Shown here: positions 12,431 to 22,857 of the stretch, one piece after another
How positions within the stretch are numbered: position 1 is the stretch's first letter
Layout: each line of letters begins with the position of its first letter
From: Lottia gigantea
Taxonomy: Eukaryota > Mollusca > Gastropoda > Lottiidae
DNA length: 64,000 nt
Direction: 5' to 3'
Assembly: GCF_000327385.1 (NCBI RefSeq)
Contig: NW_008709540.1
Location: 1,774,062-1,838,061 of the forward strand
Position numbers and translations under genes: made by a program
Notes under the pieces: generated by a model
Database searches by the model: none
What the model was told of the DNA's origin: nothing
What the model saw: only the letters and a program-made list of their open reading frames with translations

Positions 12431-12581
12431 TATAAATATTATGACATGAAGTAAACAACAGGCCAGTCTTTTGAGTGCCAAGAGGGTAGACAAGCCTGAA
12501 TAGATTCCAACATTACCTACACTCTCAATAAGAGTGAAAAGTTTAAAGCGACAATACCATCTCAAGTTAGCAAAATATTTA

Positions 12582-15314
12582 TTATCCTACCTTTTGAGAG
12601 CTATTATTACCATCAGATTTTTTAATTTTGTTTACAGCTTCTTCACTTTTATCAACTATAGAATAAAAATATGAAATGAACTTTTATTAAGTGTTATAAA
12701 ATCTAAACTAGATGTTGAGTTGGAAATTAAACATGCACAGTTCCAAATGATACATGAAACATTTCCTAAAGCAAAGGAGATTGTGAGGAATGGTTTAGTC
12801 AGATCATTTGCCGCTATAAGACTAGAATTTCAATTAGGGAAAAACTTGAGATTTGAGTGAAACTAACATCACAGATTGATATTTATTTGAGCTTTAAAGT
12901 GGCCCAATGTAAATAAGTCTACTTTTACTTTGCCAACAACATGGTTAGATATACAATTATTTGAACAGTTGAAAATTAAAACACAAAAAAAAATTATCAT
13001 GCTATCATTATGTTTGTTCTCTATTTCAATATATGAATACGTACCGGCACTTTCCCATAATGGTTTGACAGCATTATATCCTATATCATAGACCTCATTA
13101 GATAGAGCTATAGCTTCACGGGGGTAACATAAAGCAGCTGCAGCTGTAATGGCTGTACCACTGAACAATATCTTCCTTAATATTCCTCCTGAACAGAAAA
13201 TTAAGATTTGATGGTAAAAAAAAAAGATTCTAGACACAATACACACAGAAAATAATTAGCTCAGTTGAGTAGCCAGTAGGATTGTTGTTTACTAGCTGAT
13301 ATGCTTCATTTTTAAAAAAATCTGTATAAAAATAAGATAAGAATCTACCTCTGCTTCCTGCAATGATTCCCCCCAATCCTGCAACTGTTATAACACTAAC
13401 TCGGGGTAAAATAGCTGGATCATCTTGTATATAGTGGATCATTTCTGAAATATTATTAGAATGGAAAGAGTTATTTAAACTATTCAATAATATTCCTGCA
13501 GATCCTGCCTTTATACAAAACATAATGCAAGCACAATTTCAGTTTAAGTTACTAGTGGTGACACGTTTCTGAAATATTAACTTTATGGGCTATTCAAGCT
13601 ATTCAAAAATACGTAAGAACACAAGGAGTTTATTTGTACTCATAAGCATTAGCAATTCATTTTTTTGCAAAGCAGTTTAAGAAGTCAATCTAATTTAAAT
13701 TCAACCGAACTTTTGTTTCATTTTTTTATTAGTTTTTTATATTTAGTATAGCCACTTCAGAGTAGGGTCTAACGGCCGCCTTCTTGAACAATCGTCAAAA
13801 TAACCTTTTGACCTAATCTGCTTTAACCAATCAAATTTGTGCCTTCCCCAGCATTAGTGCTTTGTGACAGATTGAAAGAATTTGATTGGTTGGTTACAGT
13901 AGATGTCATCAGATTAGGTCCAAAGGTTCAAGAGGGCAGTCGTTAGACCTAACTCTGAAAAAGCTATACTAAAAATAAAAATCTAATAAAAAAAATGAAA
14001 CGAAAGTGGAGTGTAATTTTAATTAGACTGTTTAAGTAGTAATAATATGAATCTGACTTAATTGTTTCAATATAAGCCTTACGAATAAACATACAATCAA
14101 TAAATTCAGAAACACAGCAGACAGAGTGTAAGAAATTGCATTACCATTTGTATGTGCTTTCGAAACATTCCATTTTCGTTTTAATGTATCAGTCGTTTCC
14201 TGCAAACAAAATTACAAAAACACAATAATCAAAATCTTATTAGCTGAATATTGAGTACAACAAAAAAAAAAGGCTATTTTGATACATCACACAACGCTCC
14301 AACTCTAACAATATTACATAATGTACTGGTTTGTTGATATCTAGACAGAGCCCGCTAAGGAGAGGGTACTATAGACGTAAGTCTGTTCTATATCTGTTCT
14401 ATTATGTAGATATATACTGTTCATACAAACATGCTTAACAAACTAATGTTCTTTATTTGATATCAAATCACAGTCCACTTAGCTAATAACTGATAAAATA
14501 ATGATAACTAAGTTATTATCAAAAAACAAGCCAAAACTAACCTGTATGGATTCTAAATAAGTCCAGACTGACTTGCGAACTTCTGATACTCCTTGTTGGA
14601 ACGCACCCACTTCCTCTGGAACGAACTTATATTCTACTTGTGTCACAGGAGTGGAGTAAATAGGCAACTGAAAAAGAAAATGTGAAGTTTTACAAGGATC
14701 ACAAGTTTGAAATCAATGCATGGTCGTAAGTCATGACACTTTAAAGGGACAGGTGCACTATTTTATTTACCAATCATACTTAAGTCTCAGAAACAGGAAT
14801 TTTTTAGCTAAGCCAATCAGTAAAAGTGTTCACAGCTCAGCATCTAAATTGGAGCCTTCAAATCTATGTGTGTCCAGAATTATCCGCGTGTGAATGATAA
14901 AATGACATCTCGTCAATTTAAGATACTCTCTGTGATATATAGAAAAGACATATATAGAAATAGTGAGTAAAATTCCTAGTTTGAAGTATTTTTAAAGGAA
15001 TTACACAATTTTCGTACATTTCTAGTACTTCTAAAAATTTTTTTTTTTTACATATATTGAAGACTAAAACTAAACCCCCAAAATGGTAGACCTGTCCCTT
15101 TAACTTCTCATTGCTAGCAACCAATAGCCTTAACTATAGGCCTACCGGCCACAATTTGAAATTTTGTTGTATAAATCAGAGTACCGGTACCACGATTGCT
15201 ATTGCTAATATCTTGCTCCTCTTAAAATTTGAAAACTTAAATTCAAACTTAAACATAAAAATTAAATTCATTAAGTAAGATTACCTCGCCGATTTTTATC
15301 GTGTTCTCTTCAGT
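12582..15314 (-). CDS. MICOS complex subunit, MIC26/MIC27 (APOO/APOOL) family
   Basis: Minus-strand exons 15285-15314, 14542-14667, 14145-14199, 13349-13444, 13045-13188 and 12582-12655 join in frame. The family signature starts at LPIYSTPVTQVEY (APOOL has LPIYTAP). It continues with an amphipathic helix region, then PRVSVITVAGLGGIIAGSRG, a Gly-rich transmembrane segment, and the second hydrophobic segment ending in the conserved LCYPREAIALS. These two inner-membrane hairpin segments are diagnostic of the apolipoprotein O family, which shapes crista junctions in mitochondria. About 170 residues are visible, close to vertebrate MIC26 length and shorter than APOOL. The last exon reads ...NNSSQKVG then TAA, directly overlapping AATAAA; a donor-like GTAGGA just before the stop leaves a further exon possible. 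The first exon is uncertain: ATG at 15547-15549 (M-A-D-K-S, 15535-15549) could splice in phase but lacks family resemblance. Confidence 0.85.
13710..14007. mobile_element. MITE with long TIRs inside a MICOS-gene intron
   Basis: Left arm acttttgtttcatttttttattag...agtatagcc..ttcagag..aggtctaacg matches the inverted right arm over about 75 bp. It sits in the intron between exons 14145-14199 and 13349-13444. No clear target duplication was found. It is 298 bp and non-coding. Confidence 0.8.
14745..15099. mobile_element. TTAA-flanked MITE, AGGGACAG termini (copy 2)
   Basis: TTAA at 14741-14744 and 15100-15103 flank AGGGACAG...CTGTCCCT. It is 355 bp, in the opposite orientation to the copy at 9751-10039, and sits in a MICOS-gene intron. 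Confidence 0.85.
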
Positions 15315-15837
15315 CTGAAAAATTAAATGGAGAAATTAACAGTAGTCTGAATCTGATGAAATATTTTGCAGCTTCAAATGTGATAATTTTTCTCAAGTCC
15401 GAAGAAACATGCTCACAAATCTTACTCTATTTATAAATAAAGGACTCTTTCTCATATTAAAACTGAAAATCACTCAAAATGTCAGAAAAAGGCCGATGTT
15501 TTAGAAGAAATCCAAAATAAAACCGATGACCTACAGATTTGTCAGCCATTTTGAAAATGAGAGTTATATCCCTCTATTTCCTATCGAAACTATCTGAAGC
15601 AAAATCTCGAAACAGTTTCGAAGCAATGAACACATTCTAAACTTTCTTATTCTATTGAAGGACCACAGTACAGAGAATTTCGATTCAGTAAAATTTTTGG
15701 AAATACTGTGTTTTACTAAATGAAATTGGTAATGTGGATAACAAATAGTCAACTCGATCCACAGAAATATCTAATGTAGGTTTTTAATGGCCTTGTACTT
15801 GTAGCAGGCCCTTAGCCAAGCCAGGCTTGTTTGCTCA

Positions 15838-16142
15838 GAGGGGCAAGTAATATATCCGGTGGGGCAAGTAATATATCCGTTGGGGCAAGTAATATATCCG
15901 GTGGGGCAAGTAATATATATCCGGAGGGGCAAGTAATATATCTTGAGGGGCAAGTAATATATCCGGTGGGGCAAGTAATATATCCGGAGGGGCAAGTGAT
16001 ATATCCGATGGGGCAAGTAATATATCCGATGGGGCAAGTACTATATATCCGGAGGGGCAAGTAATATATCCGGAGGGGCAAGTGATATATCCGGTGGGGC
16101 AAGTAATATATCCGGAGGGGCAAGTAATATATACAGAGGGGC
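15838..16142. repeat. Tandem array, about 14 x 21 bp
   Basis: The unit is ggggcaagtaatatatccgg plus one base; two units are longer by a ta dinucleotide. Several frames stay open because 21 is a multiple of 3, giving false Ile/Tyr/Pro-rich ORFs on both strands. It lies just upstream of the MICOS gene's 5' region. Confidence 0.93.
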
Positions 16143-16874
16143 AATAGTGTATTGTCTTAAGTTGCAGTAATGGAATTGGTCGGTTGTCCGAATTATTTTC
16201 TTTACAAGTGATGCGTTTAGCCACCTGAGCTAAAATGTTGTTATGACGCAGAAAAATGTCATACAACCCTTTCAGTATATGTATTTCGTTTGCGGGCTTT
16301 TATGAATTTAAGTTTGTACACGAAATCTGTTAGAGAACACTACTTTAACCCCCTACCAATGCCTTCTGTTAATTCACCACTGAAGTTACATATAATGATT
16401 GTTTTAAAACAGGGTTAAATCACCCTCCGGGAGACATATTATGATCTTGACCACACGACATTAATCACTGTGCCTTGAATCTTAAGTATTAAACTGTGTC
16501 CCCTTAATCAATTAATCACATTTCCCTTTTCAAGTTTCTTCAAAATATGACATAAATCTAAAAATTGCGTTTAATTTTTAGTAGGTTCCCCATTTTCCCT
16601 AAAATTATATCATGCTTTTGATCACAAAATATTTGATAAAATGAAATTAATAGATATTTAGATAAAATTCGAATTTGACTGAAAAAAAAATTGAAATTTG
16701 TTGAAATAATTTCAATAAAGGACGAAGTGATAAAGGTCATTAAAATCTACATGTAAATCCTTTTATCATTACACTATTCTGATGTTAGTTTAATCATAAA
16801 AATAAGATGAAAGGGAACCATAATAGCTCTATGATTAATAGGGGTAGTAAATTTGTCTGAGAGAAGCCGACCCT

Positions 16875-16935
16875 GCTATTTATTCAACACATGTCATCAT
16901 TTTCGCTAGAACGATTGAGACAACCATTACATCAG
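16875..16935 (+). promoter_or_regulatory. Possible promoter and 5' non-coding exon of the small secreted-protein gene
   Basis: A TATA-like gctatttatt (from about 16875) is followed by a short stretch ending cattacatcag and a strong donor gtaagg at 16936. The secreted-protein coding exon opens right after a 3' splice acceptor at 17557, so a non-coding first exon is required; this is the best candidate. It is inferred from signals only. Confidence 0.35.
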
Positions 16936-17311
16936 GTAAGGCGTAAAATCTTTTCATTATGAATTAATTCTATCATAGAATTTTAATTGGGTTTTTTTTT
17001 ACCAAATACACCAAATATCATTAGCTATATGTGGCCTACGTGTGATTATTCTTTTCATTAATAACCTTCTTTTCAATGCTGGGGCCAACCTACCGAGAGT
17101 GTGGGTACAAATAGGGGGTAGACTGAGACTCAATTGGGGGCAACTGTTGAGGCTGAATTCAAACTGCGGATACTCCGTGGAAGCGTCATAGTCGAGCGTC
17201 TGTGAGAGTTCTATCGAGAGAAGTTTCGAAAAATCAATTGATATGGTGCATTCTGACACATAGTTTGGGACAAAAGCATATAGAAATCAAATAACTTTGA
17301 AAATATATTTG

Positions 17312-17424
17312 TATAGGTATAAGGTTTTATAAGAGACACTCTCTTATAGAAGCACTGGCCTAGGTCACAAGTAGGGACTGTGAATTTCAGCATTGGAATA
17401 CATCAATTTGATAGAAAATTATCA
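17312..17424. repeat. Dispersed repeat, about 110 bp (copy 1)
   Basis: It matches the reverse complement of 54385-54495 over about 110 bp with few differences (core acttgtgacctaggccagt on the other strand). It contains a small inverted repeat, ataagaga...tctcttat. It lies within the probable first intron of the small secreted-protein gene. Confidence 0.75.
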
Positions 17425-17558
17425 AGATTTACAAGATAAACAAGTAATTCAGAAATACAAAGTCGTTAGTTCACAATTAGTCAAATCATCATCTATATTT
17501 TCACTTTGGTTCGTACAGTTTGATATTTTTATAATATTTTCTAAAATTCATTTTCAGA

Positions 17559-17837
17559 ATGACCACGATGTTGAAATCCATTATAGTATTAGCCTGTCTG
17601 GTTTCCATGGCAAACTGCAGAATGTTTGGTATGGGTATGATGAGGATGCCTTTCTTAGGACGGGGATTCCCACCATTTGGAGTGGGACGAATGCCTATGG
17701 GACAAATGGGACCTATGGGACGAATGCCTTTTGGACCTTTTGGGATGATGAACCCTTTTGCAAGAGGAATGATGGGTAGACAGAGACCACTTTATGGAAT
17801 AACCAACCTCGGCCCAGTCAGACCCAATTTTGTATAG
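17559..17837 (+). CDS. Small secreted Met/Gly/Pro/Phe-rich protein
   Basis: This 92-residue frame begins two bases after a good splice acceptor (cattttcag, ending 17557). The N-terminus MTTMLKSIIVLACLVSMANC is a typical signal peptide with a small-residue cleavage site. The mature part is low-complexity: MFGMGMMRMPFLGRGFPPF, then PMGQMGPMGRMPFGPFGMM, ending in a basic/aromatic tail (RQRPLYGITNLGPVRPNFV). It resembles the N-terminal part of the large protein at 22858 (signal peptide pattern MLK-VCLV, then MFGMPIMPPFNPF and MMGAFGPMG), so the two are probably paralogues. Such Gly/Met-rich secreted proteins are common among molluscan matrix or mucus proteins; function here is unknown. A longer in-frame-overlapping ORF starting at 17393 crosses the acceptor and is rejected. 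Confidence 0.75.
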   Translation: MTTMLKSIIVLACLVSMANCRMFGMGMMRMPFLGRGFPPFGVGRMPMGQMGPMGRMPFGPFGMMNPFARGMMGRQRPLYGITNLGPVRPNFV

Positions 17838-18099
17838 ATCTTTTGGGACGCGGATCGTGTATAGGTAAAAAAGCATTGTTGTATTCAGAAGATAATTTCT
17901 CTGTCCTCTGACATCTAGAATGATTTGAAGATCAAAGTTCATTTACAGAGTCAGTTAAACTTTATTTGATGAAATCATCCTTTTGATATAGGTTCTGGCT
18001 TTGATTTTCAACTAGTGTGTGTGATTTTGCGTAGTGAAAGAATTGTCTGCAGCCCTCCCTTGAAACTTTTGTGGCCCTTGCTCCACAAGCTATTACAAA

Positions 18100-18330
18100 C
18101 CTATACCTTGACTTTTTTGTATCACGGAAGTTAAAGAGTGCATCGATTTTGTTAGCGAATATAGCCAATCAGAGTCCTCGACAGAAAGTCTGTATTCAAT
18201 TAGCCATAATGTTTACAGTCTGTCGAATGCTATGATTGGCTGTGTTTGCTGGCATGGAATTCTCTGTGAAAGGTGGCTATTGCAGTCAAGGTATAGGATG
18301 AAGTTCGCAATACCTTGATTATTGTGATGC
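18100..18330. repeat. Dispersed palindromic repeat (copy 1)
   Basis: It contains gcgaatatagccaatcagag and, inverted, ctatgattggctgtgtttgc, then ggtggctattgcagtcaagg. The same family recurs at about 18700-18985, 19010-19110 (partial) and 21870-22130. The internal inverted symmetry suggests a MITE-like family. Confidence 0.65.
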
Positions 18331-18699
18331 CAGGAAGCCTACCTTGAATTATATCTTTGAACCACACAACATTGGACCCAATACCTCGACTATCTATTCA
18401 CTCATTAACTGCTCTTTTCAGATACAAGTTGTCGTGGATGATTCAGATCTAGAAATACCATGGTTAACCCTACTACTGTCTACAATTACAACTCTAAAGT
18501 TAGAACCATGGGTCGAAAAAACATACCCATTACGTATCTACATGTAGAGGTCGAATTTAATAGCTGCTCATCCCTTGACGGACACACAGACCTGCGTCAG
18601 GTCTAAGTGAACATATATGTAAAGAGTGATGTCGACCACATTGACGTTTTGAGTTTGACATCATTAGACACTTTCATACAGAAGTTTATGTATACAGTG

Positions 18700-18985
18700 T
18701 ATATGCAGCGATATAGCCTATCACATCACATATTGCTACCTTTCTTGTGTCAAGGAATGCAGCGATTTCATTGGATTGTGCGCCAGCATTTAAAGCCCAT
18801 CAGAGCCTTCAACTGAAAGACTGTAAACTTTGTGGCTTATTGTTTACAGCCATTCTGTCGAGGACTTTTAATGGCAGTATTCGCTAGCATACAATCCAAC
18901 CATTTACAAACATTGTGTTATAAGAATAGTGGCTATTGCAGACACGGTGTTAGACGAAGTTCGTAATATCTTGACATTAAGAAGA
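18700..18985. repeat. Dispersed palindromic repeat (copy 2)
   Basis: It shares gtaaac.tt.tggct, ttctgtcgagg, gtggctattgcaga and gacgaagttcg with copies 1 and 4. No coding potential. Confidence 0.6.
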
Positions 18986-19009
18986 TTAGCCTATCAGAAA
19001 TATCCAAAT

Positions 19010-19110
19010 ATGTCATAATTTTTACAATTCATCTGCCGGGGGCTTTGATTGGCTGTATTTGCAAGTGTAAAATCCAATAAAATCGCTGCTTTTACAAACC
19101 TTGACATTGT
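19010..19110. repeat. Dispersed palindromic repeat (copy 3, partial)
   Basis: Only the stretch around gctttgattggctgtatttg and tttacaaaccttgacattgtg is retained. Confidence 0.45.
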
Positions 19111-19189
19111 GACACTTTCATTAAAAATAATGTAAATATTGTATTGTTTTGTATATAAAATTGTTACATTTATTCTCGTATGTGCATTC

Positions 19190-19310
19190 GTCTCTTCATG
19201 TAAAAGATCCTTTGACGCTCGGAGAGTAGTCTTATTCAGCTTTCCTAGTAAAATTTCCCTCATTGCACACTGCATCATGGCGTCATAAGCCAAAACAGGT
19301 GCAGATGTAT
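19190..19310 (+). mobile_element. Diverged SINE fragment
   Basis: Segments such as aaaatttccctcattgcacac and catggcgtcataagcc match the reverse complement of the SINE body seen at 59256-59623. The head and tail are not evident. Confidence 0.4.
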
Positions 19311-19597
19311 ATGATGTTAAAAGATCCCATATCACATCTAGTGGCGTTTCTATGTGGGTGGGGTGGGGAATTAGGCCTCGGTTTAGCACCCAATTCTGTT
19401 TGCCCTGGCCCCTACCTGGTTCCTCCACCATGTGGCTCATAGATAAGCCACTGATCACTTCATTTCCATTTCTATAAGAGCAGCAAATAATTGTCGACAC
19501 AGTTCAATGAATAAATGTCTGATGGATGACTAATGTCTAAACATTGTCTCATCAATTGTACATTCAACACTGCAGTCTCTATGATATTTATCGTTCA

Positions 19598-20860
19598 TCA
19601 ATGAGCACAAAATTTGTACTTGACCAAAATCTTATCAACATATATAAATGCATATATATGCACACCAATTTGAATTTATATCGTGTCAACAAGCAAAATT
19701 TAGTGCGTTTTTTACTAAGTCAAGGGCAATAACTCTAAAACCATTCAACGAATCACTACATGAAACTGAAACTTGAGATCTCATGAATATATACATACAT
19801 ACCAAAGTTTAATCCAGATCGATTATTAGCCTGTGTCGCATCTACAAGCCAAAACGCGTTTTAACTAAGTCAAGGGAAATAACTCCAAAAGCGTTCATCC
19901 TATTATTATCAAATTTAAACTTGACCGAGACCTCATCAATATGTATATGCATACTAAGTTTCATCAAGATTAGATAAAAACTGTAGTCTATCCGCCTACA
20001 AGCCTAACTTAACCCGTTTTTACTAAATCAAGGGCAATAACACCGAAACCGCTCATCCGATTGTTACCAAATTCAGGCTTGACTGAGATCTCAGCAATAT
20101 ATGCATGCATACCAAGTTTCATCAAGATTGAATAACAATTGTAGTCTCTATCCTGCCTGAAAGCCTAATTTGACGCGGTTATTTTATTTTAAAGGGATAT
20201 TACGTCTTAGAATAAACATAAAATTTAAAAATTGTAAACAATAAAAAAATATATTCATCAGTAGATATACCTGGTGTCATAAATAACATAACAGGATCCT
20301 TATATAATCTGATAAATTTAAAAAACTTAATAAAAATGCAATTAACTATTGAAAAACGTTTAATATTATAACTAAGCGTTTTTCAATAATTACTTGGTTT
20401 TATGAATTTTCCAATTTTCTAGATTTTACAGGGATTCTGTTGTAACTTTATGACACCAGGTAAGTTCACTGATAAATATATACTCATATTGACAATTCTT
20501 GAGAATTAAATTTTATGTTCGCTCTAAGACGTAGTATCACTTTAATAAATAAAAGGTAATAACAGCGAAACCGTTCATCTAATTGTTACCAAATTCAGGC
20601 TAGATTGAGATCTCAAAATATTTATCTCCCCTGATGTGGGGCTCGTTTGATGTTAACACAATGGATTTAAATAGAAAAGGTCATTTATTAACATTAACAA
20701 AACTGTTAATGAGCAAAATGATATAAAACAAGAACAAAATTCTAATTAAACTAAATTACACTTGTTGATACTAAACAAGTCCATAAACATCAAAGATGGA
20801 TATATATACATACCAAGTTTCATCGAGATCGTATGAAGACTGTAGCTTCTATCCTGCCGA
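19598..20860. repeat. Satellite-like tandem repeat, about 150-158 bp period, interrupted twice
   Basis: The landmark caaggg[c/a]aataac occurs at 19721, 19871 and 20029, each followed by accaaattcaggcttga-like and cataccaagtttcatcaaga-like blocks. A further unit is split by a MITE at 20193-20541 and by about 190 bp of unrelated sequence near 20617-20803. Similar 'caagggcaataactc' repeats are, from memory, common in mollusc genomes. Confidence 0.8.
20193..20541. mobile_element. TTAA-flanked MITE nested in the 150-bp satellite
   Basis: TTAA (20189-20192) then AGGGATATTACGTCTTAGA; the right end is TCTAAGACGTAGTATCACT then TTAA (20542-20545). The inverted arms match over about 100 bp, through acctggtgtcataaa. 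It is 349 bp and non-coding. The flanks rejoin into satellite sequence, so the insertion is younger than the array. Confidence 0.88.
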
Positions 20861-21412
20861 GAAGCTAAAGGCCAATCTGAAGTAGAGAAGTAAGAGGCAA
20901 AACCCCTTATCATTTCATTTGCAACATGAAGCTTGAATACAAAAAAGATTCTCAGAAAACTTTGTTTTTGGTTTTATTCAAAATAAAATGGTTATAGTAA
21001 CATCATTGAAGTTCGTTTACATGACACGCATATTAATGAGATAAGGCCCCCGAGTTACGATTGTGAACATGTGAACGCTCCAAATTAAACATATATTGAT
21101 GAGGATAAACCGAACTATTGTGTCCAATCAAGAAAACAACAATGTTATTGACACCTGCGATGATGTTTTTGAGCAATCAGTAATAATATTGAGAGGAAGG
21201 CCCTTGTTCCGTGATATAAGACCGACATCCAATTTGATTATTAAAATATTTAACCATGATAAAACTGAAACATACACATCTTATGTAAGTTTTTTACAGA
21301 TATATATTCTCCAGATTTCATTCACAATCCATACCTGATTTGAGGTTCATTGTATAACAGTCAAGGTAAGATATTACAATATTAATAGGGAATAGAAATC
21401 TGAGATCCTTAA

Positions 21413-21777
21413 AGATGGGTTCCCTTATTTTCATTTATGAAAATGAAAATGCTAATACTTATATGAATAGAAAGAAGAGGTGTTCTAATGACTTGGAAAA
21501 ATACCAGTTTGTCTCACATGTCCATAATTAATTCATAATTGGTTAAATTAGAGAAGAATTACCAGCAGAATTAAAATGAGTGACCGATCAGGAAAGGTTA
21601 AAAAATATTTTTTTGTTTATCCAGACTGTACAAACATGAGCATTTATGATTGGTTGAAACTCTTAATTATATGCAATAAGAACATACAGATATGATTAAG
21701 AATATAGGATTATTCATTAAAAACAAAAACAAAAATAGTTTGCTTAATTTGACACTAGAAAAATAAGGAAACCCATC
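21413..21777. mobile_element. TTAA-flanked MITE, AGATGGG termini (copy 2)
   Basis: TTAA (21409-21412) then AGATGGGTTCCCTTATTTT; the right end is ...ATAAGGAAACCCATC with TTAA at 21778-21781. It is a reverse-orientation relative of the copy at 10556-10917. Confidence 0.82.
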
Positions 21778-21869
21778 TTAAACAGACCTTCCCAGCTATG
21801 ATTATTCTATGGTAGAGGTTAGGGCATCTTCAAAGAGTCAATCTTATAACTTATAACTTGACTGCAATT

Positions 21870-22130
21870 ATTCTGATATCACGGAATGCAGAGAATTTAT
21901 TGCATTGTACGTCAGCGAATACAGCCAATTAAAACCAGAGACCCCCACAAAAAGGCTGTAAACATTATGGCTTTGTGTTCACAGATTTTCTGTCGAGGCT
22001 TCCGATTAGCTGTATTCGCTTGCGCACAATTCAGTCAAATGGCTCCAATTACTAAATGTCATGATACAGGAAAGGTGACTATTTGCAATTAATGTATAAG
22101 TATGAAATTCAATAATAGTTTGACATTGAA
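21870..22130. repeat. Dispersed palindromic repeat (copy 4)
   Basis: It carries gcgaatacagccaattaaaa and, inverted, cgattagctgtattcgcttg, with the shared ttctgtcgagg and gtgactatttgcaat blocks. Confidence 0.6.
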
Positions 22131-22171
22131 GTTAGCGTGGATGAAAAGTAAAAAGTTACTATTCAATAGAA

Positions 22172-22448
22172 ATAAAATGAAATGAATGGAGTTTTACGTA
22201 CCATTTTTCTGCACCATGTGGGCTAATGATGACGGGTGACGCCATGCAGAGTATAATGAAAAATACTTTTCCAGGAAAGCGGCATTAACCTGCTCTTTTT
22301 TTCGATTTCCAACTGACGAGGGATCTTTAACGTGCATAGCCTGAAGCACACGGGGCTTGGGTTTATTGTCCCAGCCCCTTTTACCTTTGAAAAATCCGAA
22401 AGGTATTATCTAGTCAAGCGTCTAACTCACTGAGCCACTGTGGCTCCC
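22172..22448 (-). mobile_element. tRNA-derived SINE with perfect 15-bp target duplication
   Basis: Read on the minus strand, it begins gggagccacagtggctcagt (A-box-like) and ends in an attcatttcatttt tail. The segment carrying the B box is deleted. TACTATTCAATAGAA at 22157-22171 and 22449-22463 are identical target duplications, so insertion was by target-primed reverse transcription and is relatively recent. Confidence 0.9.
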
Positions 22449-22857
22449 TACTATTCAATAGAAGGCATTGGCACAGGGTTAAGGTGGTTGAATGGTAACA
22501 AGCAACTTTTCAACAGAAGAGGGGAGAGGGTGTTGCCTGAATTCATTTAAAATTCATGAGCTTCGCGTTTGTGTCCAATTTTTCAAAACAAAACGTGAAA
22601 ATGGTAACGTGTCTGCGTATTGATTGGCGGGGTTTATATTATGTGACATATTAATATTTATTACATTTGTCCCTTTTACGAAGTTTATCTGCTTACGGGA
22701 AACACGGGAAAATTATGTAATAGTTTCAGACGAATTAAAGAGACGATGACTCCATCTTTGATTTCGCAAATATCAAATAAAATTGAAACCAATCTTAAAT
22801 CCGAGGTTGTCAGAAGTCACTAAATTTTCGTTTTTTTTTAATTTTAGGAATATCACA

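Noticed and set aside
15771-16266. Several Ile/Tyr/Pro-rich frames on both strands
   Set aside because: All are translations of the 21-bp array.
18994-19500. 168-codon minus-strand frame
   Set aside because: It overlaps a diverged SINE fragment and a palindromic repeat; no homology seen.
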